64,000 bases of DNA from Rhodococcus tukisamuensis NBRC 100609 (GTDB lineage Bacteria; Actinomycetota; Actinomycetes; Mycobacteriales; Mycobacteriaceae): contig NZ_BCXG01000015.1 of NCBI RefSeq assembly GCF_001894985.1, positions 1-64,000 of the forward strand, given 5' to 3'. The notes below the pieces were generated by a model. The model saw only the letters and a list, made by a program, of their open reading frames with translations. It had not been told where the DNA came from and did no database searches. The stretch's first letter is position 1, and every line of letters starts with the position of its first letter. Of the stretch, positions 41,076 through 48,987 are shown piece after piece. The position numbers and the translations under genes are program-made.

Positions 41076-42290
41076 TCAGCCGATCTGAAGCGGCAGGCTG
41101 TGGTGCCGCCGCACGAAGATGCTGGGCACCCAGACTGCATCGCCGGCGAGCCCGACGTCGGAGCTGCGGTCGAGGAGCAGGGTGATCGCCGCGAGCGCCT
41201 CCATCCGGGCCAGCGCCGATCCGACGCAGAAGTGCGCGCCCTTGCCGAAGGCCAGGTGCGAGCGGATGCTCGGGCGGTCGAGGACGATCTCGTCCGGACG
41301 CTCGAACCGCGCCGGGTCCCGGTTCGCGGCGCCCCACAGCAGCAGCAGGTGACTGCCGGCGGGCAGCGCGACCCCGCCGAGGGTGGCGTCGGAGACGACG
41401 TGCCGGTGGTGCGCGCGGAACGGCGACTCCAGCCGCAGCGCCTCGTCGAGGAAGGCGTCGACCAGCGCGGGCTCGGCGCGCAGCCGCTCCTGCACGTCCG
41501 GGCGGGCGGCGAGCAGTCGCGCGGCGCTGGCGATCAGCCCCGCCGTCGACTCGCCGCCGGCGCCGACCAGCTGGATCAGGATCAGGACCGCGACGTCGTC
41601 GGTGAGCTCCCCGGCCCGGCAGGCGGCCGCGAGCACGCCCATGAGGTCGTCGCGTGGGTCCGCCTTGGCCGCGACGAAGCGGGTGTGGAGGTAGCCGGCG
41701 AGCTCCACGGACGAGGCGACGAGCCGGCCGAGCCGGTCCCCCGTGGCCACCCCGCCGAGCAGTTCGGTGCTGTCGTACGCCCAGGCCAGCAGCTGCGGCA
41801 CGTCCTGCTCGGGCAGGCCGACGAGGTGCGCGATCAGCGCCAGCGGCAGCTTGTCGGCCATGTCGGCGGCGTAGTCGATCCGGCCGTCGCGCAGTCCCTC
41901 GGCCCACAACCGGTCGGCCAGCAGGTCGACGGTCGGCCCGAGCGCCCGGATCCGCCTGCCGAGGGTGTGCAGCACCAGCTTGCGGTGACGGCCGTGGGTG
42001 GGGTCGTCGGCGGTGGCCAGCACGTGCACGGCCCGCCCGCCGCCGTCCATGTCGAAGGTGACCGGCGGCCCGTCCGGCTGCTGGACGAGGACGCCGGTCA
42101 GGTTGGACGAGAAGTCCTCGACGCGGGCGGTCGCCTCGGTGACGAGATCCCAGGTGGAGACGAGGTAGAAGTCGGTGCCCGGGACGCGGTGGACGGGCGA
42201 GCTCTCGCGCAGCGACCGGTACAGCGGGTTCGGGTCGTCGAGGTTCGCCGGGTCGAAGATGTCGATCCCGTCGAGCGGCAACGCGGTCAT
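41076..42290 (-). CDS. Cytochrome P450
   Basis: All signatures of a soluble bacterial P450 are present in the 404 aa: I-helix LVGAGGESTAGLI (AGxxT-type), ExxR in DEALRLES, and the heme-Cys loop LAFGKGAHFCVGSALARME (Cys about residue 352). Substrate is unreadable. The KstR-type site 20 bp upstream and the similar site at the neighbouring ADH suggest a role in sterol or steroid-side-chain oxidation, but that rests only on the operators. It is divergent from the TetR gene, with about 250 bp between. ATG 42290. Confidence 0.93.
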   Translation of the reverse strand: MTALPLDGIDIFDPANLDDPNPLYRSLRESSPVHRVPGTDFYLVSTWDLVTEATARVEDFSSNLTGVLVQQPDGPPVTFDMDGGGRAVHVLATADDPTHGRHRKLVLHTLGRRIRALGPTVDLLADRLWAEGLRDGRIDYAADMADKLPLALIAHLVGLPEQDVPQLLAWAYDSTELLGGVATGDRLGRLVASSVELAGYLHTRFVAAKADPRDDLMGVLAAACRAGELTDDVAVLILIQLVGAGGESTAGLIASAARLLAARPDVQERLRAEPALVDAFLDEALRLESPFRAHHRHVVSDATLGGVALPAGSHLLLLWGAANRDPARFERPDEIVLDRPSIRSHLAFGKGAHFCVGSALARMEALAAITLLLDRSSDVGLAGDAVWVPSIFVRRHHSLPLQIG

Positions 42291-42309
42291 CGGCGACTCC
42301 CAGCAGTAG

Positions 42310-42323
42310 TAGAACCCGTTACA
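42310..42323. promoter_or_regulatory. KstR-type operator upstream of the P450 gene
   Basis: TAGAACCCGTTACA fits TnnAACnnGTTnnA exactly and ends 20 bp upstream of the P450 ATG, a good position for a repressor covering the promoter or transcription start. Confidence 0.6.
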
Positions 42324-42492
42324 GATTCACCACCGTTCACCCTCGCCGCAGCCCTGTCAAGCAGGGAAAACGGGCTGAGATCGAGGCCTGAGCGCCGGCC
42401 GGGTCCGGCGTCTCACCGGCCCGGCGGCGCCCCGTCCCGCCGCTGCTCAGCGCCGCGCCGGCCGGCGCCGCGCCTAGACTCACCCGCAATCT

Positions 42493-42520
42493 CGTCTCAC
42501 ACGTGAGACGACTGTGAGAC
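42493..42520. promoter_or_regulatory. Likely autoregulatory operator of the TetR gene
   Basis: CGTCTCAC (42493-42500) and GTGAGACG (42503-42510) are perfect 8-bp arms around AC. A third half-site GTGAGAC follows at 42514-42520, and another CGTCTCAC lies at 42409-42416. The pair is 19-29 bp before the TetR GTG, the usual place for autorepression. Confidence 0.6.
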
Positions 42521-42538
42521 GGAGAATCGGGGGCCCTG

Positions 42539-43096
42539 GTGGACGAGTCGCACCGTCGGCAGGACTGGCTGGGCACGGACCCGCGGCGCGCGGCCGCGAT
42601 CGCGCGGATCCGGGGCGCCGCCGCCGAACTGTTCCTCGAGCGCGGCCTCGACCAGGTCAGCGCGGAGGACGTCGCGGCGCGGGCGGGATGCTCCCGCGCC
42701 ACCCTCTACCGGTACGTCGGCGGCAAGTCCGCCCTGGTGGGCGGGGTGGTCGCGGCCGCCGCGGAGACGGTGGCCGAGCGGGTCGCCGCCGCGGTGGCGC
42801 CGCTGACCGGGTCGCGGCGGATCGTCGAGGCGATCCTGGTCTCGGTGGCGGCGGTGCGCGCGGACCCGGCGCTGGCCGCCTGGTTCGCCCACTCCGGGCC
42901 CGGACGCGGCGACGACTACCTGGCGTCGTCGCCGGACCTCGGCCGGATCGCCACCGCGCTGACGGGCATCGCGCCCGACGACGACGCCGCTCAGTGGATC
43001 GTGCGGGTGGTGATGTCGCTGCTGGCGCTGCCCGCGGCCGACCCGGCCGTCGAGCGGCGGATCGTCGAGCGGTTCGTCGAACCCGCGTTCCGGTAG
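42539..43096 (+). CDS. TetR-family transcriptional regulator
   Basis: The N-terminal HTH reads RIRGAAAELFLERGLDQVSAEDVAARAGCSRATLYRYVGGK, a textbook TetR domain, followed by an all-helical ligand domain; total 185 aa. The GTG at 42539 has GGGGGC-type purines upstream. Divergent from the P450. Whether it controls the P450 is unknown: the P450 promoter has a KstR-type site, whereas this gene has its own CGTCTCAC palindrome. Confidence 0.9.
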   Translation: MDESHRRQDWLGTDPRRAAAIARIRGAAAELFLERGLDQVSAEDVAARAGCSRATLYRYVGGKSALVGGVVAAAAETVAERVAAAVAPLTGSRRIVEAILVSVAAVRADPALAAWFAHSGPGRGDDYLASSPDLGRIATALTGIAPDDDAAQWIVRVVMSLLALPAADPAVERRIVERFVEPAFR

Positions 43097-43208
43097 CGCC
43101 GACCGTTCACGGGACCGTCGACGGCGGTCCACCCGCGGTCGACCGCTCGGCCACCGGGGCAGATCAAGGTGACTCGCACTTCCCCGTCGACCAGGAGATC
43201 ACCCACCC

Positions 43209-44309
43209 ATGCCCCTCACCCCACGCAGCGCGTTCACGACGCTTGCCGCGTTTGTCCTCGTCGGCGCCGGCGCCCTCGGCGCCACCGGGACCGCCCTCGC
43301 CGGACCCGACCTGAACGCGCCCACCTGCGGGCCCTCCGCGGGCAGCCTGTCCGACCTGCTCCCCAACGGTTCGTCGAGCGGGTCGGCCGCCGGCTTCTCC
43401 GACTCCCCCTACCGATGCGCCGAGGCCGGCGACCTCATCGACGTCCGGATCGGCGACGTGCGCGCCACCCAGCCCTCGCTCGGGTACGACGAGGTGTACT
43501 ACAAGCTCGGCCGGTACACCCTCGGCAAGGACCCGATCAACAAGAAGTTCGACGACTGGTGCGAGGCGAACGGTCAGGTCGAGGCGGTGTCGGCGACCCC
43601 GGCCGCCAAGATCTCCGATCCGGGGTCGTTCGCCTGCGCGCTGCCGGTCGGCCAGGAGACGGCCGAGTCCATCGCGCCGATGAAGACCGTCGTGGTGGGT
43701 CCCGCCGGCAAGCTCTACCTGACCGACGGCCACCACACGCTGACCTCCTTCTACGAGACCGAGGGTCCCGACGTGCACGTGCGGTTGCGCGTGCTCGGCA
43801 ACCTGAGCGCCCTGTCCGGCAACGCCTTCTGGGCCGAGATGCAGAAGAACGGGTGGGTCTGGAACCGCGACGTCGACGGCAAGGAGGTCCCGGTCGCCGG
43901 CCTCCCCGCCGGGGTGGGCCTGGCCAACTTCGCCGACGACCGGTACCGCAGCCTCATGTACTTCGCCCGGGACATCGGCTTCACCGCCGGGACAATCCCG
44001 TTCCAGGAGTTCTACTGGGGCGCATGGCTGCGCGACACCCAGGCCGCCGACCTGAGCGGCTGGAACCCGCACGAGCCCGCCAGCTACCTCGACACCGTCA
44101 AGCGGGTCACCAAGGCGCAGACGGCCCTTCCGTCTGGCGCAGTGGTCGACGGCGGCTTCACGGCCGGCCAGCTCGGTGCGCTGGCGGAGTGGAACGACGG
44201 CAAGGCCGAGGACAAGGGCGAGTTCGCCAAGCTGTCCAAGCCGTACTCCGACGGCAAGCCCGGCAAGATCGCCTACGCGCTGGAATACAAGGCGGCGCAC
44301 GGGAAGTAG
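43209..44309 (+). CDS. Secreted ParB/Srx-like N-terminal-domain protein
   Basis: A signal peptide (about residues 1-31, with LAAFVLVGAGALGATGTALA) leads into a 335-residue domain. In that domain VRIGDVRATQPSLGYDEVYYKLGRY and KLYLTDGHHTLTSFYE are landmarks of the ParBc_2 (putative ParB-like nuclease, COG4318) family, which in this secreted form has no known role. The paired His in DGHHTL is the family's best-conserved spot. Four Cys in the first 130 residues may form disulfides, in keeping with export. A terminator follows 45 nt after the stop. Confidence 0.8.
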   Translation: MPLTPRSAFTTLAAFVLVGAGALGATGTALAGPDLNAPTCGPSAGSLSDLLPNGSSSGSAAGFSDSPYRCAEAGDLIDVRIGDVRATQPSLGYDEVYYKLGRYTLGKDPINKKFDDWCEANGQVEAVSATPAAKISDPGSFACALPVGQETAESIAPMKTVVVGPAGKLYLTDGHHTLTSFYETEGPDVHVRLRVLGNLSALSGNAFWAEMQKNGWVWNRDVDGKEVPVAGLPAGVGLANFADDRYRSLMYFARDIGFTAGTIPFQEFYWGAWLRDTQAADLSGWNPHEPASYLDTVKRVTKAQTALPSGAVVDGGFTAGQLGALAEWNDGKAEDKGEFAKLSKPYSDGKPGKIAYALEYKAAHGK

Positions 44310-44353
44310 GCTCCGTCGCCGCCCGAGAATCGGCGGTGTCCGCCTGACGACGG

Positions 44354-44380
44354 AGGCCCCGGAGCCATGCGCCGGGGCCT
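44354..44380 (+). terminator. Intrinsic terminator hairpin
   Basis: AGGCCCCGG (44354-44362) pairs with CCGGGGCCT (44372-44380) across a 9-nt loop; TTCG follows. It ends the ParB-like gene transcript, before the HNH gene with its separate start at 44412. Confidence 0.75.
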
Positions 44381-44411
44381 TCGCCATGCCCAGCGACGGT
44401 AGAGTGCGGCC

Positions 44412-44786
44412 ATGGCGATCAGCCGCAAGTCCAGGTACGCGCGGCGACGCAAGCGGCGGATGGACCTCGTCGAGCACGACCTCACCGCGCCGCAGTGGAC
44501 CGCGCTGCAGGAGGCGTGGAACGGCTGCGCCTACTGCGGCGCCCAGGACCAACCGCTACAGCGCGACTGCGTCCTGCCGATCTCGCGAGGCGGCCGCTAC
44601 ACGCTGGGCAACATCGTGCCGGCCTGCGCCTCGTGCAACTCCAGCAAGTGCAACGGCGAGGTCACCGCCTGGATGCGCCGCAAGGGACACGACGAGGAGG
44701 CCTTCCTGCTGCGCCTGCACGAGATCGGCGCGGCGATGAGGGCACTCTTCCCGAGTCCGCCGGACGGCGATTCACGGATACCATAG
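44412..44786 (+). CDS. HNH endonuclease-type protein
   Basis: A 124-aa protein: a basic N-terminus (SRKSRYARRRKRRM), zinc-ribbon Cys pairs CAYC (39, 42) and CASC (72, 75) around a beta-beta-alpha core, with DCVLPISRGG (52-61) and GNIVPAC and NSSK after it. Where typical HNH nucleases have D-H-V(I/L)P, this has D-C-V-L-P: the general-base His is Cys53, a variant also recalled from some actinobacterial relatives. Activity may be altered. It stands at the left edge of the integrated element; its ORF ends 10 bp before the tRNA-like repeat. Confidence 0.85.
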   Translation: MAISRKSRYARRRKRRMDLVEHDLTAPQWTALQEAWNGCAYCGAQDQPLQRDCVLPISRGGRYTLGNIVPACASCNSSKCNGEVTAWMRRKGHDEEAFLLRLHEIGAAMRALFPSPPDGDSRIP

Positions 44787-44796
44787 AACTGGTCGC

Positions 44797-44823
44797 GGGC
44801 GGGCGACTCGAACCCGCGACCAA
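44797..44823 (+). repeat. Degenerate copy of the tRNA(CAT) 3' segment (left attachment site)
   Basis: GGGCGGGCG plus CTCGAACCCGCGACCAA (44797-44805, 44807-44823) repeats the 3' end of the tRNA at 56400-56473 with the same orientation (A here versus GGG there between the two blocks). That is the expected trace of integration into a tRNA 3' end; the copy farther from the intact tRNA has no selection to keep it exact. Confidence 0.65.
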
Positions 44824-45080
44824 GGGGTCGATGCCCCACCAGACTTAATGGCACGAACGCCGACAGGACCGCCGACAATGCTCCACCGACGAGATGGGTT
44901 CTCGGGGTGCCTGACTCGCAGCCGGACCGGAAGCGAGTAAACGATTACTCGCGGCATCCAGTCGTCACCTTGGAACACTGTGAAGTAGATCGCACGCATG
45001 GGCTGATATTGGCGTAACCAGTTGTACCACCGGACAAAAGGAACGACCTCATCATTTCTGTGTCCTGTGGGGGGTAGACG
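44824..45080. other. Left end of the element, no clear gene
   Basis: About 260 bp after the left repeat. A minus-strand frame of 106 codons (45092 down to 44772) includes the phrase RWYNWLRQYQP, reminiscent of transposase C-termini, but its codon use is not typical and no start or domain is convincing. A GGGGGG SD for the next gene is at its right edge. Confidence 0.4.
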
Positions 45081-45419
45081 ATGAACGAACACGAACAGCT
45101 CCGGACGGCGTGGTTGGAGCAGGCCCGGGCCGCCGCGAGGCGTTACGGACAGTCGGAGATAATGAGGGAGGACGTCGAGCGGCGACGCGATGCCAGGGAC
45201 AGCCCCGTCGTCGACTCCGCAGAGCGGATTATCGCCCGTGCGGAGCGGATCATCGGACCTGCCACAACCCTCACCTTCGAGCCGGGAGTGATAGGCGCAA
45301 CCGCACCGATTGAGGGGTTCGAGGCCCGTCCCGGTAGTACTGTCCGATTATGCGGGGACGATTCGTGGGTATCGGAATCGACGACTACTCGATCGCCAGG
45401 CTGCGACACCTCGAGGTGA
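45081..45419 (+). CDS. Hypothetical protein of the element, 112 aa
   Basis: A 112-aa polar, charged protein with a Glu/Arg/Ala-rich first half likely to be helical (EQLRTAWLEQARAAARRYG, SAERIIARAERIIGPAT). The second half has FEPGVIGATAPIEGFEARPGS and SWVSESTTTRS. A purine-rich SD (GGGGGG) precedes ATG 45081. No family recognised. A different frame beginning at 45350 overlaps its end and may mark an additional short peptide (see the findings). Confidence 0.45.
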   Translation: MNEHEQLRTAWLEQARAAARRYGQSEIMREDVERRRDARDSPVVDSAERIIARAERIIGPATTLTFEPGVIGATAPIEGFEARPGSTVRLCGDDSWVSESTTTRSPGCDTSR

Positions 45420-45449
45420 TCATGCACCGGGCGAACTTCATCGAGTTGA

Positions 45450-45833
45450 ATGGCAGCACACCACCTGTCGACTGTCGAGGATCTGCGGGATGCCTTCGAT
45501 TACCTGGTCGCCGAGATTCGGCTGCGCCAGCCGCCACCGTTCGATCCGAATGACCCGGCGAATGTGCACACGCTCCACGTCACACTCGCGATGATCGCGA
45601 TCGATCCGTTGGACCTTACCGAAAGCCTACGAGCTGCGCGGCTTGTATCTCGGGCGGCGCAGGGGATCGTTGCGAAACCGCCGACGAGTATTCCTGTCGA
45701 GGTGATTGCCCCGTACTCCATTGCGGTGATCTTCTCCCAGGCTGCGCTGACCGGTTCCGGATTCACCGCCGCCATGGTGCGGGATCTGTTTGCCCAGGTC
45801 GGCGTGATGACTCTCTTCTTTAGCACCAACTGA
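45450..45833 (+). CDS. Hypothetical protein upstream of the tail genes, 127 aa
   Basis: A compact, mostly helical protein (MAAHHLSTVEDLRDAFDYLVAEIRL, then TLHVTLAMIAIDPLDLTESLRAARLVSRAAQG, and IEVIAPYSIAVIFSQAALTGSGFTAAMVRDLFAQ) ending with three small hydrophobic residues before FFSTN. It is 9 nt upstream of the next small gene, within the tail-gene operon. In tail clusters this position often holds a chaperone or terminator/connector protein, but nothing in the sequence confirms it. Confidence 0.55.
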   Translation: MAAHHLSTVEDLRDAFDYLVAEIRLRQPPPFDPNDPANVHTLHVTLAMIAIDPLDLTESLRAARLVSRAAQGIVAKPPTSIPVEVIAPYSIAVIFSQAALTGSGFTAAMVRDLFAQVGVMTLFFSTN

Positions 45834-45842
45834 GGAACTGCA

Positions 45843-46010
45843 ATGACAGAGAAACAGAACAAGCCGACGACCCGAACGCGCAGGACTGCGCCGAAGGCCG
45901 ACAACGAAGGGAAGGCCGAAAATGCGGGTCCGCAAATCCAGCCGCAAGTGGAATTGTCGAACGTCACCATCGAGCGGCTGCGCGCACGGCTCACCCGCAA
46001 GTATCACTAG
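45843..46010 (+). CDS. Short basic/acidic protein of the tail operon, 55 aa
   Basis: MTEKQNKPTTRTRRTAPKADNEGK followed by an acidic middle and RLRARLTRKYH at the end. GAGGA gives a clear SD, and it sits 9 nt after the previous stop and 9 nt before the sheath gene. Possibly a scaffold/linker-like or intrinsically disordered small virion-associated peptide; no family recognised. Confidence 0.6.
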   Translation: MTEKQNKPTTRTRRTAPKADNEGKAENAGPQIQPQVELSNVTIERLRARLTRKYH

Positions 46011-46019
46011 GGAGCACCA

Positions 46020-47450
46020 ATGAGCGTCCGCTACATCCGGGTGAAACCGATCGTCGATCTGTTCGCGCCCGCCATTCGCGCGTTCGGCAATATCGCCATC
46101 GTCGGTCAGGTCTCGCCCGTCCTCGGAGCCCCGGCCGCGCCGACCGCCGCAGCGGCTGCGGGGACCGCACTCGAGGTCGGCACCTATCGATATTCGGTGT
46201 CGCTGGTGACGTCCCGAGGAGAGACCGATCCCGGCGCAGAGGTCGCGGTCACGACCACTTCCACCAACCGGGCGGTCAACCTGACCGTACCGACCGGGAC
46301 CGGCACCGACATCAGCGCGCGCCGAATCTATCGGACGGTCGTCGACGGCCCTGCGGACTCTGGCCGTCTGTTGGCGACGATCGAGGACAACACCACGACC
46401 AGCTTCAACGACCGGACCGGCGATGCGCAGCTGGGCGGAGTGCCATCGATCTTGCGACTGAACACGCCGGTCGCCTTCACCGATCCAGCCGAGGCGCGCC
46501 GGCGCGCGCCCGGCGAGTTGAGTACCGCGATCGCGCTGGCATTCGCCCAGAGTCCCGGGCCAACGCTGGTGTACGGCGTGCGCGTCGCATCGCCCACGCC
46601 GGAGGTCGGCGCCGCGCTCGACGCCGTCGCCAAGCTCGATGTGCAGCTCGTCGTGCTGGCCAACACGGAACTGACTGCCACGACGACCGTCGCGAACGGC
46701 CCGTTGGCGAAGCTCGTCGACCATGTCACATCGGTGTCGAACACTGGGCGCGACGGGCAAGAACGAATGGGCGTGGCCATGCTGCCGAAGGGGTCGACCA
46801 GTGTCACGTCGGTGCTCGCGAGCGAACGGATGGTGTACATCGCGCACAACAGCGACCAGGATGCGGCCGTCGCCGTGGCCGGGACGATCGCCGGCTACGA
46901 GCCGCACATCTCCATGTTGTTGAAACCGGTGAACATCACCAGTCCGAACTTTTCCGCCACCGACATCACCGCGCTGAACGGAGTAGAAACCTTCGACTCC
47001 GGACCGGCGGGTAAGGGCGTGAACTGGCTGACCAATCCATCGCTGATCCCGGGTACCGGTGTGTACCTGGGGGAGGGCTACACCGCGGGACTTGGACCCG
47101 GGCAGAAGCGCTACATCGACATCGTGCGCACCGTCGACGACGTGTCCTTCCGGCTCAAGGCGCAGCTGATTAAGACCATCGGCAACCTCCGGGTGAGTCG
47201 TTCCGGGCTGCGTGCCCTCATCGCGCAGATGGAGGCGATTCTCGATCCGCTCGTCAAGGCCGAGGTCTTGGAGGACTACGAACTGGTCGTGCCGTTGCTC
47301 GCCATGCTCGACAAGGATCCGGCGACGCTCACTCCGTCTGAGGTCACCCAGATCAACAACGCCCAAGCCCAGCGGGTCGTTGAGGTCATGGTCGCCGTGG
47401 ACTACGCCGGCGCGATTCACCGCCTGGCGATCACCCTGAAGTTCGAGTAG
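46020..47450 (+). CDS. Contractile-tail sheath protein
   Basis: Sheath proteins surround the tail tube in myophages, R-type bacteriocins and other contractile injection systems. The 476-aa protein has the sheath C-terminal domain: GLGPGQKRYIDIVRTVDDVSFRLKAQLIKTIGN then RVSRSGLRALIAQMEAILD, and the terminal IHRLAITLKFE strand. An extra beta-sandwich (Ig/fibronectin-like, about residues 50-135: GTYRYSVSLVTSRGETDPGA, VNLTVPTGTGTDISARRIYRT, DNTTTSFND) is inserted near the N-terminus, as in many phage structural proteins. A tail-tube gene follows immediately. ATG 46020 has GGGAG. Confidence 0.85.
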   Translation: MSVRYIRVKPIVDLFAPAIRAFGNIAIVGQVSPVLGAPAAPTAAAAAGTALEVGTYRYSVSLVTSRGETDPGAEVAVTTTSTNRAVNLTVPTGTGTDISARRIYRTVVDGPADSGRLLATIEDNTTTSFNDRTGDAQLGGVPSILRLNTPVAFTDPAEARRRAPGELSTAIALAFAQSPGPTLVYGVRVASPTPEVGAALDAVAKLDVQLVVLANTELTATTTVANGPLAKLVDHVTSVSNTGRDGQERMGVAMLPKGSTSVTSVLASERMVYIAHNSDQDAAVAVAGTIAGYEPHISMLLKPVNITSPNFSATDITALNGVETFDSGPAGKGVNWLTNPSLIPGTGVYLGEGYTAGLGPGQKRYIDIVRTVDDVSFRLKAQLIKTIGNLRVSRSGLRALIAQMEAILDPLVKAEVLEDYELVVPLLAMLDKDPATLTPSEVTQINNAQAQRVVEVMVAVDYAGAIHRLAITLKFE

Positions 47451-47460
47451 AGGAGCTGCA

Positions 47461-47754
47461 ATGCCGGACTGGAACACCCGCCTCGAGGTCAAGTTGGGTG
47501 ACGCCACGATAACGCCGATCTCGACGTTCACCCCGACCTTCAACGTGCCGCACACCGTGCTCCACAGCGTCGAGGACGACAATGTCGGCTACGTCCGACA
47601 GCCGTTCACGTTCACCTTCACCATGGGTGTACCGGCGGTGGCCTCCGCGGTGGCCGACCTCACCGAGCTCGCCGCGAATGGCAAGGAGTTCTCGGTCGTG
47701 GTGAGCGGAGAAGAAGGTCGGGGCGGACTGGGAATGGTGGGTCGGCGCAAATGA
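47461..47754 (+). pseudogene. Tail tube protein, C-terminally truncated
   Basis: The gene follows the sheath with an excellent SD (AGGAGCTGCA), as a tube gene should. The N-terminal 80 residues (WNTRLEVKLGDATITPISTF, NVPHTVLHSVEDDNVGYVRQPFTFTFTMGVPA, ADLTELAANGKEFSVVVSGE) look like a normal tube subunit of 140-150 aa. From about residue 82 the reading is non-tube (EGRGGLGMVGRRK) and it stops at 97 residues. A different frame through the same DNA reads as another protein, so the gene is broken by a deletion. Confidence 0.75.
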
Positions 47755-48478
47755 CCCCGGCGTTGGCTGGCTCTGCCTGAAAATCCAGGCGAAGCGCGTT
47801 CACGGCCACGTCTACTCCAAGTTGCACCATCACGGACCGGGGAACCGCCAGTACGACACCCTGATCGGGAGCTGCGAGAGGCGGCGGCAGGAATACCCGT
47901 TCCACGTCTTCTACAACGGCTGGCCAAACAACCTTTGCGATGGACGCGCCGTTGAAGACCTACTTCCCAACGGCGGTCGAATGGAGGAAGTGATCCGCGA
48001 GCTCCGAGGAGTCCCGCTTGAGTGGATACCGCAGGACCCGATGTTCTGGGGTTGTGCAGCGGTGCCGTCGGAGCAAGTTCGCGAAATCCACATGACCGCG
48101 ATGCGAAACCGAACCGCTGGCGGTTCCACCTATGCACCGCTGTACCTGCAGCACTCGATCCCGTGGTCTGAACTATTCCTTCCACGATCCGTTCTCGCTG
48201 CCGCATCCAATCCTGGCGAGGTGCTCGACGGACTTCAGCTCATGTTGGACATGCTGAGTGCCGGCGAGCATGACGGACAGCTGAGGGACGACGTCGACGA
48301 TGCGCGGCGTGGGCGGCACCAGCGGCTCCCTGACTACGTCATCGACGCGTTGCAGGGTGACCCGCTGAGTCGCGAGCCCCAAACCACAACGGTCGGCCGC
48401 CGATTCCCGAAGGCAGTTGTCGTCGCCCACCTGGGATTGGAACGGTTGTTCGTCGACGAGCGCGAAGAGCTTCGCTGA
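47705..48478 (+). pseudogene. DUF6615-like gene lacking its start
   Basis: From 47705 (just after an in-frame TGA at 47702) one frame reads AEKKVGADWEWWVGAN, GWLCLKIQAKRVHGHVYSKL, NRQYDTLIGSCERRRQEYPFHVFYNGW, the hallmarks of DUF6615 (xxVGADWEWW, Q-A-K-R, PFHVFYN), through to 48478. No start codon with SD exists at its beginning: TTG 47822 only starts inside the domain. The first part coincides, out of frame, with the end of the tube gene, so the two were fused by deletion. The C-terminal half has no other oddity. Confidence 0.7.
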
Positions 48479-48714
48479 TGGCCGGGGCGAATCCTGACAG
48501 TTGGGCTACCACATCGACCCCGCCCAAAACCGTGACCGGTGCTCGAACGAGGTTCCTGCTCGACTTGCACGGAAGGGACCTGCTGTCCGTCCACGGCCGA
48601 ACGCCTGTCACCAATCCGCACCGTTCGTGATGGAACCGTTCACGGCCCGCCTACGTCAAACCAAACGGGCTTTGCTGTGAGGCCCCGTACCACACAGCAG
48701 TGCCCGGCACCGCT

Positions 48715-48987
48715 GTGTCTGGAAGAGAGACGGGGAGCGTCGCATCGGGAGATCAGCTGGGCGTCGATACTGACGCGTTGCGTTTGCTCGCTGCATCGTT
48801 GAGGGGCGAGGCCGACCGAATCTCGGGAATCGACCCGTCCGGTCCGATCGATACCGCGGCTGGCGCGATGCCGGGGTCGTCGATCGGGGCCGCAGCGGCA
48901 CGCGCCGGAGCCCCATTACTCAAGGCACGCCGCGACAGTGGGTGGCCATCCATCAATCCATCGATCCATCCATTCCAGCAAGACTGA
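48715..48987 (+). pseudogene. EspC/ESX-type secretion substrate fragment
   Basis: VDTDALRLLAASLRGEADRISGIDPSGPI and DTAAGAMPGSSIGAAAARAGAPLLKA match the helix of EspC-type (T7SS target) proteins: a D-T-DALRxxA helix, then an A-x-x-x-x-G-S turn. After PLLKARR the frame enters a CATC repeat (GWPSINPSIHPFQQ) and stops, so the C-terminal half is lost. GTG 48715 is the likely start; GTG 48700 is alternative. No ESX machinery is near. It may be the head of a T7SS toxin cassette. Confidence 0.5.

Noticed and set aside
44772-45092. 106-codon minus frame with a transposase-like phrase
   Set aside because: Codon use is ordinary for neither strand, its end overlaps the att copy, and only one weak motif is seen.
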